DNA of 51,907 bases from Bacillota bacterium (GCA_023388995.1 JAEWFD010000015.1:1-51907); one strand, 5' to 3'; counted from the first letter of the stretch, positions 8,940-17,917 are shown. Notes: generated by a model from the letters alone, not told the origin. Numbers and translations: made by a program.

Positions 8940-8968
8940 TTGACAAGAGTAAGTATTTTCCATATAGT
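8940..8968 (+). promoter_or_regulatory. Promoter of the chemoreceptor gene
   Basis: TTGACA (8940-8945), 17-base spacer, TATAGT (8963-8968); 50 bases upstream of the start codon at 9019. Confidence 0.75.
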
Positions 8969-9018
8969 TTTGATATGCATTGTAATACTATTTTTTTACT
9001 AGTAAAGAAAGGACTTTT

Positions 9019-11058
9019 ATGAAAAAAGAAACAGGCAAATCCTCCGCAATTTCGGCTAAGCGAAGTATTATGACAAAGATCTTGCTATTTATCGGTATCC
9101 CGGTCGGGATCGCCTTTCTGGCAACATCTATGTTGATTCTCAATGGTACCAGCAATGCAATCACTGAACAAACGAATGCCCAGCTGGAAACCAGCACACA
9201 TGCAGCCGCACAAGATGTCGATGCTTATTTTGAGCGCTACATTCATTTGGTCAGCGATTTTGCCAGAACCTCATTCGTCGCTAATCTCTTAGATGAAACA
9301 AGCGGCAGGCAGTCTATTCTGGCCCAAAGCCGATATTCTGAAGTACTAGCAAGCATGAAAAACTTTGTTGAGCAGGACTCTAGTATTATGGCGATGTATG
9401 TGGGAGATGAGAACACCCAGCAATTGGCCTTGCATGACGCCAGCTCATATACCGAATTCGACATGAACTCACGTCCTTGGTACCAGGGAATAAAAACCAA
9501 TGGCGGCTACTTCATGACAGAGCCATACGAAGACTTTGTAACCAAATTGCAAGTCGTGACGATTGCTGCTCCGGTTTATAAGCCAAACACCAAAGAAATT
9601 ATCGGAGCGATCGGCATTGACTTTACGCTAGAAGAAGTATATGCCATGTTTACAAATCTAAAATTAGGCGATACCGGCTTCTATATGCTCGCAACCACGG
9701 ATGGCAAGATTGTCTATCACCCTGAAAAAGAATATGTTAATCAGCTAGCTCAAGATACCAACTTGGCAGCTGAGTTGAAACAGGCACTTCACCAGCAAAC
9801 AAGCGGCGCTCTTCAATATAAGAATGATAAAGAAATAATCCACGGTTTTTCTGATCAAGTCTCCTCTGTGGGATGGATGCTGGCCTCCGGTTTGCCGGAC
9901 AAGGAATTTAATGCTCACAACCGCGACTTGCGAACAAATATGATTGCTATTTTCGGAATTTCCTTTCTTGTTATTTTGGCGCTGATTGCAGTTGTAGCAA
10001 GAATGGTAATACGGCCACTGCGGATTTTGCACAAAGCAGCCAAGCAAATCGCTGACGGCGATATGAATGTATCCGTGCAAATCCACACTAACGATGAAAT
10101 CGGGCAAGTATCCTCCGCAATCAGCCAAACGGTAACCCGTCTTACACAGTACATGCAATACATTCAAGAAATTACCATAGTATTGCAAACCATCGCTACC
10201 GGGGATTTCCGCATTACATTGCACCAAGACTATTCCGGCAATTTTGCTCCAATAAAAGACGCTTTGAATGAAATCATCACCTCGTTCAACACTACGATGT
10301 CTCTGATTGCAACTACTGCGAACGAAGTCAGTCAAGGTGCAAACCAAGTATCCAGCACTTCGCAAGGTCTGGCTGCGGGTGCTACCGAGCAAGCAGCCAC
10401 AATTCAGGAATTGTCTGCATCCATCAATAAAGTAACGGCCGATGTCCAAGAAAGCACCCATTTTGTCCGCGATGCTGCTGACCATGTTGAAGATACTGCC
10501 AACAGTGTCCGCCAAAGTACAGCACATATGGCCAATTTAAAACAAGCCATGCAGGCTATTGACCAATCTTCCCGGCAAATTACAACGATCACCAAACTTA
10601 TTGAAGACATTGCATTTCAGACAAATATCTTAGCCTTAAATGCTGCGGTTGAAGCAGCACGCGCCGGCAATGCCGGAAAAGGCTTTGCCGTTGTAGCCGA
10701 TGAGGTTCGGAATTTAGCCGCTAAATCAGCCAATGCCGCGAAGCAAACCAGCGAATTAATTCAGCAAGCCGCAAGCAATGTCCAGAATGGCATGCAGCTG
10801 ACAGAATTAAATGCACAGACACTGGAACACATTTCCGTACAGTCAGCAGAAATCAATGGTTTGATGCACAAGCTGGAACAATATGCATCTTCCCAAGCAA
10901 CGGCTATGCGGGAAATCAATCAAGGTCTTGAACAAGTATCGAATGTTGTTCAAAGCAATGCGGCTTCCGCAGAAGAAGGCTCCGCAGCCAGCGAAGAACT
11001 GCTTGCACAAGCAACTATGCTGGATCACGAAGTACGCAAATTCAAGTTAGAATCTTAG
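9019..11058 (+). CDS. Methyl-accepting chemotaxis protein with dCache sensor
   Basis: A 679-residue transmembrane chemoreceptor. Helix 1 is at about residues 19-42; an extracellular double-Cache domain follows (hallmarks SRPWYQGIK and FTEP-like FMTEPYEDFV, then APVYKP and GAIGIDF), helix 2 is at about 308-332, then a HAMP domain and a coiled-coil signalling domain. The signalling tip is unmistakable: EDIAFQTNILALNAAVEAAR followed by GKGFAVVADEVRNLA. dCache domains usually bind amino acids or carboxylates. No che or flagellar genes are adjacent. A GAAAG ribosome site precedes the start. It is monocistronic and ends in a shared terminator with the convergent GGDEF gene. Confidence 0.95.
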   Translation: MKKETGKSSAISAKRSIMTKILLFIGIPVGIAFLATSMLILNGTSNAITEQTNAQLETSTHAAAQDVDAYFERYIHLVSDFARTSFVANLLDETSGRQSILAQSRYSEVLASMKNFVEQDSSIMAMYVGDENTQQLALHDASSYTEFDMNSRPWYQGIKTNGGYFMTEPYEDFVTKLQVVTIAAPVYKPNTKEIIGAIGIDFTLEEVYAMFTNLKLGDTGFYMLATTDGKIVYHPEKEYVNQLAQDTNLAAELKQALHQQTSGALQYKNDKEIIHGFSDQVSSVGWMLASGLPDKEFNAHNRDLRTNMIAIFGISFLVILALIAVVARMVIRPLRILHKAAKQIADGDMNVSVQIHTNDEIGQVSSAISQTVTRLTQYMQYIQEITIVLQTIATGDFRITLHQDYSGNFAPIKDALNEIITSFNTTMSLIATTANEVSQGANQVSSTSQGLAAGATEQAATIQELSASINKVTADVQESTHFVRDAADHVEDTANSVRQSTAHMANLKQAMQAIDQSSRQITTITKLIEDIAFQTNILALNAAVEAARAGNAGKGFAVVADEVRNLAAKSANAAKQTSELIQQAASNVQNGMQLTELNAQTLEHISVQSAEINGLMHKLEQYASSQATAMREINQGLEQVSNVVQSNAASAEEGSAASEELLAQATMLDHEVRKFKLES

Positions 11059-11062
11059 AAAC

Positions 11063-11091
11063 AAAAATGACCTCCGCAAGGGGTCATTTTT
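11063..11091. terminator. Bidirectional terminator between chemoreceptor and GGDEF genes
   Basis: AAAAATGACC (11063-11072) and GGTCATTTTT (11082-11091) pair around an 9-base loop, with T-runs on both strands. It touches the stop codon of the minus-strand GGDEF gene. Confidence 0.85.
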
Positions 11092-13022
11092 CATCTTAGT
11101 TCGCAACACTCATTGTTCCTGTCTTGAATATCCACAAAGCGGACACAGTTGCGCCCCTCCGCTTTCGCTGTATACATTGCGTAATCAGCACGCCCCAGCA
11201 TCTGCTGGAAGGTATCTCCCATTTTATAATTGGTAAGACCGATACTAATTGTAATCTGCACCCGTTTTTGCTGCGAAGAAACAAGTACGGCTTCTTCAAC
11301 GCTGCGCCGCAATTTCTCTGCAACCCGCAATCCCTTATCCAGCGTCAAGTCGGGCAAAAAGACAGCAAACTCTTCTCCCCCAATTCGGCCGATGAGATCA
11401 GAAGGGCGCAAACTGAGCAGACACGTTGCAGCTACCAGCTGCAATGCCTGATCTCCCAACACATGACCATACGTATCATTCACTTGTTTGAATAAATCCA
11501 GATCGAAAATCATAAAGACATGATCTGCTGCACTGTGATAATAGGTACTTAGCACCTCTTGCATGCAGAAAATGAAATGACGGCGATTGTATAAATTGGT
11601 CAAGGCATCTGTTTTTGCCTGCCGCTGCAATTCGTGCTCCAAATTTCTTCGTTCGGTAATATCCTCAACAACAGCTACATAGGTTTGAATATTTTTATCA
11701 TCATCCAGAATCGGTGCCAATTTGACATGCTCCCAATAGGTTGCTCCATCTTTGCGCTGCATCAGCAATTCCTCTTGGGCCGGTGCCCCCGTATTGGCCA
11801 CTTCCCACAGCCGCTCATATGCAGCAATGGAAACTTGCTGAAATAAGCGAGCTATTGGTTCTGTTCCTAACATCTCTGCTTTTGTATATCCGCTCATCAC
11901 ACTAAACTGTTCATTGACATATTCCAATTTCCGATGCCGCCCGAGAATACCCACTGCAACCGAACTGTATTCAATCGCTTTCGATAAGATTTCCAACCGT
12001 TTTTCAAAGGAGCGCCGTTCCGTGACATCTCTGGCAACACTTAGCAAATATGCGGTTTGCCCCACTTCCATCGGCTTGGAAGAAATCAACGTGTGATATA
12101 TATTGCCGTTTTTGGAACGTGCATCCATCATCATATTATCGCAATACCCCTGGCGGGCAATTGCATTCATATAGCGTTCCCGGTCTTCATTTGAAGCCCA
12201 GATCAGCAAAGACTGAATAGACTCTCCAAGGATTTCTTTTTTCTCATATTCAGAGGCCTGAATAAAGCGTTCATTGGCCTCTACGATTTTCCCGGTATCC
12301 ATTTCTGTGATAAACGAAAAATCAGGACTCATCTGAAAAAAAATCTCAAAGCGCTTTTTGGCCTGCACCACTTCATATTGTGCCTTCTGGCCTGTCATTA
12401 CCGCAATCCCAAGGGTCCACAGGAAGCAGACAAACAAGATTCCAATAAAATAAACAGCTTGGAACGTTGTATAAAAGAAGTGTTCCGAAGAACTTTGGTA
12501 AGGAAACGTTACGATCCGAATCACATTAAAAATTATATTAATAACCATGATGCCGATCAGAAAATAGCGGGAACCATAGAGTTCTGTTGTCTTTCGCTTG
12601 ATCAGATCACGAAGAATCAAACCATATAAAACGGAAATCAAGGTAGAGATACCTAGAATCCGAAATCCCAGATTTATTTTAATGAAGGTGAAGTAAAAGA
12701 AACAAATAATGTAAGCAGCATATAATGCAAGCAGCAGTTTGTAATTAATCTTACGTCCTGAAAAAATGCTGATTCCGCGATAGCGGAAATCCTCACTGAC
12801 CAATACAAACAAATTCGCAAGAAAAATAGTTAAAAACGGCGCATCAATAAACAAACGAAGCGCCAACGCAGCAACACTAAGTGTCAAAAAAATATTCCCC
12901 CATAGCCAAAAGCGGATTGCATCATTTGAGGGATTAATTTTGGTCTGCCAAAACATTACAATTGTCTGTAAGATACATCCGACAATCAGTATCAGCAACA
13001 CTGTATACAAATCAATTGCCAT
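11091..13022 (-). CDS. Membrane diguanylate cyclase, 7TM-PAS-PAS-GGDEF
   Basis: A 643-residue signalling enzyme predicted to make cyclic di-GMP from two GTP. About seven hydrophobic helices fill residues 1-215. Two PAS domains follow (about 225-340, ending in TAYLLSVARDVTERR, and 350-465, ending in QTYVAVVEDITERR), then a GGDEF domain with active-site GGEEF. An RxxD inhibitory site (RPSD) sits exactly five residues before GGEEF, so product feedback inhibition is expected. There is no EAL domain. The input signal for the 7TM and PAS modules is unknown. Being beside a chemoreceptor, it may tune motility, but the genes are convergent and not co-transcribed. Confidence 0.93.
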   Translation of the reverse strand: MAIDLYTVLLILIVGCILQTIVMFWQTKINPSNDAIRFWLWGNIFLTLSVAALALRLFIDAPFLTIFLANLFVLVSEDFRYRGISIFSGRKINYKLLLALYAAYIICFFYFTFIKINLGFRILGISTLISVLYGLILRDLIKRKTTELYGSRYFLIGIMVINIIFNVIRIVTFPYQSSSEHFFYTTFQAVYFIGILFVCFLWTLGIAVMTGQKAQYEVVQAKKRFEIFFQMSPDFSFITEMDTGKIVEANERFIQASEYEKKEILGESIQSLLIWASNEDRERYMNAIARQGYCDNMMMDARSKNGNIYHTLISSKPMEVGQTAYLLSVARDVTERRSFEKRLEILSKAIEYSSVAVGILGRHRKLEYVNEQFSVMSGYTKAEMLGTEPIARLFQQVSIAAYERLWEVANTGAPAQEELLMQRKDGATYWEHVKLAPILDDDKNIQTYVAVVEDITERRNLEHELQRQAKTDALTNLYNRRHFIFCMQEVLSTYYHSAADHVFMIFDLDLFKQVNDTYGHVLGDQALQLVAATCLLSLRPSDLIGRIGGEEFAVFLPDLTLDKGLRVAEKLRRSVEEAVLVSSQQKRVQITISIGLTNYKMGDTFQQMLGRADYAMYTAKAEGRNCVRFVDIQDRNNECCELR

Positions 13023-13046
13023 TGTAAGCCCTCCATCCTAATTGTC

Positions 13047-13075
13047 ATTATAGAGGAAGAGCAGAAACATTACAA
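13047..13075 (-). promoter_or_regulatory. Promoter of the diguanylate cyclase gene
   Basis: Minus-strand TTGTAA (13070-13075), 17 bases, TATAAT (13047-13052), about 25 bases before the start codon. Confidence 0.75.
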
Positions 13076-13116
13076 TATCCTAATTTCAGTTACCTCAGCA
13101 GAACTTTTTGCCAATG

Positions 13117-13145
13117 AAAAACCTGCTTATCAACGGCAGGCTTCA
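13117..13145 (-). terminator. Terminator of the plsY-OsmC operon
   Basis: On the minus strand CCTGC and GCAGG (extended by A-T and G-T pairs) form a hairpin followed by five T. The stop codon of the OsmC gene lies in its loop. Confidence 0.65.
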
Positions 13146-13534
13146 TTTTGATAGGTTACTGTCACTTCTATTTGTGCTACATGAGAAAGTGTCTGATACA
13201 CTGAACAATATTTTTTTGCCAGTTCAAAACATTTTGCGGCTTGCTCTTTGTCGCTAACCCCATATACCATAATTTGCATCTGGATCAGTTCCAATGTAGC
13301 TGGTACTTCTTCCCGCTTTCTTCCTTCTACTTGATATTCGACACGCTCTACTTGCTGACGCTTTTTTTGCAAAACCTCCAGAAAGGTATGGTGGAAACAA
13401 GCAACCAATCCTCCCAGCACCATGTCATATGGCCGGATTTGGTTTTCGGAGATAGCGATGATTGATCCATTAGGGCTTTGCAGTGCCCCGTTAAACTCAT
13501 GATTGAATGTTACAATTGTTGATACAGTACTCAT
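13130..13534 (-). CDS. OsmC/Ohr family protein
   Basis: A 134-residue protein. I start it at ATG 13534, preceded by AAGGAG; the longer frame overlaps the upstream gene. It has the OsmC pattern: a first Cys in GGLVACFHHTFLEVL and a second in KKYCSVYQTLSHVAQIEV, the redox pair that reduces organic hydroperoxides in this family. In OsmC/YhfA proteins the second motif is usually CPVHRTL-like; here it is CSVYQTL, so it belongs to the looser YhfA-like branch and peroxidase activity is only inferred. It is last in an operon with plsY and a zinc-ribbon protein, 16 bases after the latter. Confidence 0.88.
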   Translation of the reverse strand: MSTVSTIVTFNHEFNGALQSPNGSIIAISENQIRPYDMVLGGLVACFHHTFLEVLQKKRQQVERVEYQVEGRKREEVPATLELIQMQIMVYGVSDKEQAAKCFELAKKYCSVYQTLSHVAQIEVTVTYQNEACR

Positions 13535-13550
13535 CTTACGCTCCTTATCG

Positions 13551-14015
13551 CTATTTTGCCTGAACACAAGTATGCTGTCCGCATAGGGGACAATCAATGG
13601 TTGCATCCATTACTTGCGGAGGGTATACCATCTCTTTGAAGCCGCATTCGACGCAAACACGGGCAATGCGGTTTCCATCCGTTAAGTCCGCGGCTTGTTC
13701 GCCGCTTTGCGGCAATGGCTGGATGCTGCTTGCTTGTTGAAGCAGCGTTTCCTGCCGGGCAGGATCTTCCACACTCAGCAGAATCAGCTGGCGGATCAGC
13801 CAATCATGCAATTCTTTGCCGGTCATTCTGCGAACTCCCGCTTCTTGCAAGCTAAGCAGATGGACAAAGCGATCCACTTGCTGAGTCCGGATCAGTTCTT
13901 GCTGCTGGGAGTCAATACGCAGCAAAAGATGCAATATGATCAGTTCGACAACACCAATTTTAATTAATTGTTCCTTGGTGTAATCCAGTTGATTTAATAG
14001 ATGTTGATATGTCAT
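13551..14015 (-). CDS. Hypothetical protein with C-terminal zinc ribbon
   Basis: A 154-residue protein I do not recognise. Residues 1-110 are mostly helical with many Leu and Gln. The C-terminus holds two CxxC knuckles, CVECG and CPLCG, 20-odd residues apart, separated by FKEMVYPPQVMDATID; this is a zinc-ribbon of the kind seen in rubredoxin-like or nucleic-acid-binding tails. It sits 10 bases after plsY and 16 before the OsmC gene, so all three are probably co-transcribed. The helical part resembles no family I can name; a role in redox or RNA contact would be guesswork. Confidence 0.7.
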   Translation of the reverse strand: MTYQHLLNQLDYTKEQLIKIGVVELIILHLLLRIDSQQQELIRTQQVDRFVHLLSLQEAGVRRMTGKELHDWLIRQLILLSVEDPARQETLLQQASSIQPLPQSGEQAADLTDGNRIARVCVECGFKEMVYPPQVMDATIDCPLCGQHTCVQAK

Positions 14016-14025
14016 ACAATACCTC

Positions 14026-14619
14026 TTATCGTTTCTTCTTCCATGTTTGCCGCAAGCCGATTTCTTCCCTGCGGATGATGCGCACCAAATTATGCTGATG
14101 TTTTATGATGATAATTGCGGAGAGCAGCAACAAACATGCCAAAAACATAATTGGCCGCAGCTGCCATTCTAACAGCGGAAATGCGAGAACAGTTGTGATC
14201 GTTGCCAGTGCAATATAATCCGTAAGGACAGTAACGATCAGAGCCAATGCAAACAGCCACCAAAACAGCTTCCCGTTCATTGCCAGAATAAGCCCCAGAT
14301 AGCTCGCAAATCCCTTGCCGCCTTGGAAGCGCATGTAAAACGGAAAGATATGCCCAAAGACAGCCATGATACCGGCCAAAACCGCAAATTCCCGATATCC
14401 CAGCCATTTCATGGCAGCTACTGCCAGCAATGCTTTGCTGAAATCAAACAAAGCGACCAAAATACCGACCTTCCATCCCATCACAATTGTGGCATTAGAA
14501 GCCCCGGCATTGCCGGTGCCTGCTTGCTTTATATTAATGCCTTTATATTTGGCAATCCAGTATGCCGGATTGATGCAGCCTAGCAAATAGCCAATTCCGC
14601 CGCTGATGATATAGGGCAT
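14026..14619 (-). CDS. plsY: Acyl-phosphate:glycerol-3-phosphate acyltransferase PlsY
   Basis: A 197-residue integral membrane enzyme that transfers an acyl group from acyl-phosphate to glycerol 3-phosphate, the first committed step of phospholipid synthesis. The start at 14619 follows AAAGGAG; the longer frame adds 28 unrelated residues. The three PlsY motifs are present: GTGNAGASN (usual form GSGNxGATN), the FQGGKG phosphate loop, and HQHNLVRI. Five hydrophobic helices are visible. The GTGNAGASN variation suggests a paralogous or divergent PlsY. It leads a three-gene operon. Confidence 0.92.
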   Translation of the reverse strand: MPYIISGGIGYLLGCINPAYWIAKYKGINIKQAGTGNAGASNATIVMGWKVGILVALFDFSKALLAVAAMKWLGYREFAVLAGIMAVFGHIFPFYMRFQGGKGFASYLGLILAMNGKLFWWLFALALIVTVLTDYIALATITTVLAFPLLEWQLRPIMFLACLLLLSAIIIIKHQHNLVRIIRREEIGLRQTWKKKR

Positions 14620-14781
14620 CAAACCACTCCTTTTATCCTCGATTATTGTACCATAGAACAACATGCTGCACCAGTATCGATGCATGTGAAAATTTAGGCA
14701 CACAATTTGCTTTCTTTTCTAGTCAAAATCTTGTATTCTATTACTTGTGATTGCTTCGCAATCTTAGAAGGGTAGTATCGC

Positions 14782-15273
14782 ATGTACGCTTTGTTAGCAA
14801 GAAGCGACGCTGAATTTCATTCGCTGATCGCCGATCTCATACAACATGATACCGTCAGACAATTGGCTGCTATTACGCATCATCATTTCACCAATCGTCT
14901 TGATCACTCTATATCCGTTGCCTATCTCGGCTATCGCCTGGCTAAAAAATGGGGATTGAACTATCGTTCCGTAGCCCGTGCGGGATTGCTCCATGACTGC
15001 TTTTTGGAAAGCAGGGAGGAAATTGCCACTATGAATCGGGGTTCTCATTCCCGGCTGCATCCTTTGCTTGCCTGTGAAAATGCTGCCGCTATTACAACCC
15101 TGTCCCACATGGAACAAGATATCATCAAAACGCATATGTTCCTTGTTTCACGCTGTGCTTTTCCCCGCTATAAAGAAAGCTATCTCATTACCTTTGTTGA
15201 TAAATACATCGCCATGAAAGAAGTCACCATTCCGCTGTGGAACCGCGTACGCTTCGCTTGGTCTAATCGCTAA
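14782..15273 (+). CDS. HD-domain phosphohydrolase-like protein
   Basis: A 163-residue protein with the HD metal-binding pattern: an early His in NRLDHSISVAYLGY, the HD pair in GLLHDCFLE, and later His residues (HPLLACENA, IIKTHMF) with a final Asp in TFVDKYIAMKE. HD proteins cleave phosphomonoesters or phosphodiesters, often of nucleotides. The fold LxHsxxVAyla...aRaGLLHD is close to small bacterial HD proteins of unknown substrate. It is transcribed alone and ends in a strong terminator. Confidence 0.88.
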   Translation: MYALLARSDAEFHSLIADLIQHDTVRQLAAITHHHFTNRLDHSISVAYLGYRLAKKWGLNYRSVARAGLLHDCFLESREEIATMNRGSHSRLHPLLACENAAAITTLSHMEQDIIKTHMFLVSRCAFPRYKESYLITFVDKYIAMKEVTIPLWNRVRFAWSNR

Positions 15274-15276
15274 CCA

Positions 15277-15308
15277 AACTGTAAAGCTGCCTTTACAGTT
15301 TTTCTTTT
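15277..15308 (+). terminator. Terminator of the HD-domain gene
   Basis: AACTGTAAAG-CTGC-CTTTACAGTT (15277-15300), a perfect 10-bp stem, then a T-rich tail. Confidence 0.9.
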
Positions 15309-15348
15309 CTGCGTTACACTTAGTACGCTATATCAAGGAGGTCTTTTC

Positions 15349-16173
15349 ATGAGCAGCATGATGTATTATCACCAGCTACAACAGCAGGAAAATCCCAGTA
15401 CACTCAATTATATTATGCCCCAGACACAGGCTCACATAGTTGTCTTTGAAGAATATTGCACCAATCCAACTTGCCATTGCGAAGAGGTGCTGTTAGATTT
15501 TGCCCAGCTGAAAGAAGAAGCAGTCACGCCGTTATTCAAGATTCGCTTAAGTTTGCAGACATGGCAAGTTGTGGAGGACGCTTCTTTGCCACGGCATATC
15601 TCCAACTTTGAAGCCAAGGCCATTTGCACGCAATTTCTGCTGGGGCTTCCTTCTGTCCGGCACCTGTTTCAGGAACATTATCAGGAGGCAAAGCAATTTG
15701 GCCAAGCTAACCTGATTTATCCAGATCATATTCAAGCAGCGATCAGGCAAGGCCAAGTCATTCGCTATCGCGACATTGCCCAGGCCGAGGATATCTACCA
15801 CCGCCATCAAGGTCAAGTATATTACTTGGAGGACAGCTACTGCACAGATCACAGCTGTCATTGTCATGAAATGCATATTACGTTATATCTGCTAAATGAG
15901 CAGCAAGAACAGCAGCTGCCCCTGTGCACAGCACGAATTGATCTCGATCAGCCGGATCAGTTTCACATCCGCAGCGGACAGGTCACTCCTGCTTTCCTGC
16001 TCCCTTTCCTGCAAAGCCTATGGCACAATCAACCGGAATTGCTGGTTGCCTTTCGCCAGCGGGCAAACCAGATGAAGCATCTTGCTGTTCCAACAGCCAA
16101 AACAGAAATTGGCCGCAACGATCCTTGCCCGTGCGGCAGCGGAAAGAAATATAAAAAATGCTGCGGGAAATAG
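15349..16173 (+). CDS. SEC-C motif protein with duplicated Cys-His domain
   Basis: A 274-residue protein ending in a SEC-C zinc motif, DPCPCGSGKKYKKCC, the module found at the C-terminus of SecA and many unrelated proteins. Residues about 30-120 and 140-240 are related to each other: each begins with a YCT-x(4)-CHC knuckle (EYCTNPTCHCEE and SYCTDHSCHCHE), continues with strands and ends in a helix with a shared F-L-x(2)-L pattern. I do not know a named family for this repeated unit. AGGAGG precedes the start. The last 16 bases overlap the next gene. Function unknown; metal binding at three sites is the safest inference. Confidence 0.82.
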   Translation: MSSMMYYHQLQQQENPSTLNYIMPQTQAHIVVFEEYCTNPTCHCEEVLLDFAQLKEEAVTPLFKIRLSLQTWQVVEDASLPRHISNFEAKAICTQFLLGLPSVRHLFQEHYQEAKQFGQANLIYPDHIQAAIRQGQVIRYRDIAQAEDIYHRHQGQVYYLEDSYCTDHSCHCHEMHITLYLLNEQQEQQLPLCTARIDLDQPDQFHIRSGQVTPAFLLPFLQSLWHNQPELLVAFRQRANQMKHLAVPTAKTEIGRNDPCPCGSGKKYKKCCGK

Positions 16174-16979
16174 GACTGGCAGCCGGAGGCCTGGGCAGCA
16201 TCGGATTCTATCTCTATTACCAAAACAACGCATTGCAAGTGAGTCGTTATGAAATCACCGCACAGCAGATTCCCGCCGCATTCGACGGCTACAAGATCCT
16301 GCATTGTTCCGATCTCCACAACAAGAGTTTCGGCTCACAACAAGATACCCTTCGTTCGCTGGTGCAGAAGCTCCAGCCGGATGCGATTTGCATCACCGGC
16401 GATTTGATCGACAGCCGCCGTACCAGCATAAGTACTATGGTGCCCTCTTGGGAATGGATACCACCTGCGTATCCGACCTTCTATGTACCAGGAAATCACG
16501 AATCGCGTATTTCCTTCTATCCGCAGCTGCTGCAGGCATTGCAGGCAAAACAAGTGCAGATTTTACACAATACTTCGGTCATGGTGCAGCACGGGAAAGA
16601 GTCCTTATGTTTCAGCGGCATTCAAGATCCTCGTTTCTTTGCCGGCAGGCCAGCTTACCAGCAGATGCTAACCCAGCTCCGTCAAGCAGGCAGCTTTCAA
16701 ATTTTGCTGTCACACCGTCCTGAGCAATTTGACCGCTATCAGGAGCTTGGCTATAATCTCGTATTATGCGGACATGCCCATGGCGGCCAGATCCGCTTGC
16801 CGGGCACACAAGGACTGTATGCGCCGCATCAAGGATTTCTTCCCCGCTATACCCACGGAATGCATCAGCAGCATACCACAACGATGGTTGTCAGCAGAGG
16901 ACTGGGAAACAGCGGTTTCCCGTTTCGCATCAACAATCGCCCGCAGCTCATCCTGATCACCCTCAAACATGCCTGTTAG
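16158..16979 (+). CDS. Metallophosphoesterase, YkuE/YaeI-like
   Basis: A 273-residue calcineurin-like phosphoesterase with an N-terminal hydrophobic stretch (residues 4-22) that should anchor it to the membrane. All metal ligands are visible: CSDLHN, TGDLID, VPGNHES, LLSHRPE and CGHAHGGQ. The YkuE/YaeI group hydrolyses membrane lipid phosphoesters such as UDP-sugar or isoprenoid derivatives in some species; the substrate here is not known. The start overlaps the end of the SEC-C gene by 16 bases, with GGAAAG upstream, so translation is probably coupled. It overlaps the convergent cation transporter gene by 4 bases. Confidence 0.9.
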   Translation: MLREIGLAAGGLGSIGFYLYYQNNALQVSRYEITAQQIPAAFDGYKILHCSDLHNKSFGSQQDTLRSLVQKLQPDAICITGDLIDSRRTSISTMVPSWEWIPPAYPTFYVPGNHESRISFYPQLLQALQAKQVQILHNTSVMVQHGKESLCFSGIQDPRFFAGRPAYQQMLTQLRQAGSFQILLSHRPEQFDRYQELGYNLVLCGHAHGGQIRLPGTQGLYAPHQGFLPRYTHGMHQQHTTTMVVSRGLGNSGFPFRINNRPQLILITLKHAC

Positions 16980-16993
16980 TCAGGCATGTTTTT
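16965..16993 (+). terminator. Terminator after the metallophosphoesterase gene
   Basis: AAACATGCCTG and CAGGCATGTTTTT pair around TTAGT, which contains the stop codons of both convergent genes. Confidence 0.85.
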
Positions 16994-17848
16994 CTTTGGC
17001 TCAACATGAATCGCAACATCCGAAATACCGGGAAAGCGTTTTTTCAGCGCCGCTTCCAATGCATGAATTAAGTGATGTGCAGCAGTCAATTCCATTTCTT
17101 CCTTTACACTGATATGCAGATGTACATGCATATCATCCTTACGTCCCCGCGAACGAATGGCCTCGCTGCCGACAATTTCCGAAAATCCTTGAACAACCTC
17201 ATCTATCTCTGAAGGCTCCAATACCTTAGCATCACACAGGACATCCACTGCCGCTTTCGTAATATCCACTGCCGTATGCAGGATTACCAAACCTACCAGG
17301 ATCGTAATTACGGTGTCAATCCACCAAATGCCAAGCCAAGACAGCAACAAAGAGCAAAGAACGGAAAGCGAAATATAGACATCACTCAGCGTATGCCTGG
17401 CATCAGATGCCAGAAAATCGGAAGTCAATTCCCTGGCTTTGCGCAATTCAAACCGGCTGATAAATACATTCATCAGGATACTGACAACCATTGCTGCCAT
17501 ACTGAGCACGCTGACATACACCGCCTGCGGATGCAGCATGCGATCAACAGCAAGCTGAAACAGCTGCCAGGATGATAATACCAGTACAGCACTGATCAGC
17601 AGCGTTGAAAACGTTTCAAACTTTCGATGTCCATAGGGGTGCTTTTCATCTTTTGGCTGATAGGCAAAATAAATGCCTATCATCCCGGCAATGTTATTTC
17701 CTGCATCCCCCAAAGCATGCACCCCATCTGCCAGCATCGCTCCGGAATGAGTCACAATTCCAAATCCCAGCTTCAAGATGCAAACCACCAAATTCAAAAA
17801 CAAGATCACCCATTGCACTTGCTGTATCTGGCGATACTTTTCTATCAT
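16976..17848 (-). CDS. Cation diffusion facilitator (CDF) metal efflux transporter
   Basis: A 290-residue CDF family proton-coupled exporter of divalent metal. Six membrane helices occupy residues 12-205; helix 2 has HALGD (in ADGVHALGDAGNN) and helix 5 has HTLSD, giving HxxxD in both metal-coordinating helices. The pattern HPYGHRKFE between helices 2 and 3 is the family hallmark, and the C-terminal cytoplasmic domain (residues 210-290, with MHVHLHISV) is the ferredoxin-like regulator. Zn2+ is the usual substrate for HxxxD, but Fe, Co or Mn cannot be excluded. Its leader contains a hairpin that includes the ribosome site. Confidence 0.9.
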   Translation of the reverse strand: MIEKYRQIQQVQWVILFLNLVVCILKLGFGIVTHSGAMLADGVHALGDAGNNIAGMIGIYFAYQPKDEKHPYGHRKFETFSTLLISAVLVLSSWQLFQLAVDRMLHPQAVYVSVLSMAAMVVSILMNVFISRFELRKARELTSDFLASDARHTLSDVYISLSVLCSLLLSWLGIWWIDTVITILVGLVILHTAVDITKAAVDVLCDAKVLEPSEIDEVVQGFSEIVGSEAIRSRGRKDDMHVHLHISVKEEMELTAAHHLIHALEAALKKRFPGISDVAIHVEPKKNMPD

Positions 17849-17897
17849 AAAAAAACCTCCTAATCCTTCTGTACTATATGACAGTTTAGATTAGGAG
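17849..17897 (-). promoter_or_regulatory. Hairpin in the CDF leader that pairs the ribosome site and precedes a T-run
   Basis: On the minus strand CTCCTAATC (17889-17897) pairs perfectly with GATTAGGAG (17857-17865), a 9-bp stem around a 23-base loop that holds a second 4-bp stem. The stem's 3' arm is the AGGAGG ribosome site of the CDF gene and seven T follow directly, ending at the ATG. It could be the terminator of the upstream DUF4097 operon, an attenuator, or a ribosome-site sequestering switch, perhaps metal-responsive (inference). Confidence 0.65.
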
Positions 17898-17917
17898 TTT
17901 CCATTTGTGACTGAGAC

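Noticed and set aside
14620..14703. Longer plsY frame starting at 14703
   Set aside because: Strong AAAGGAG before 14619, and the family N-terminus (short lead into the first helix) fits the shorter start.
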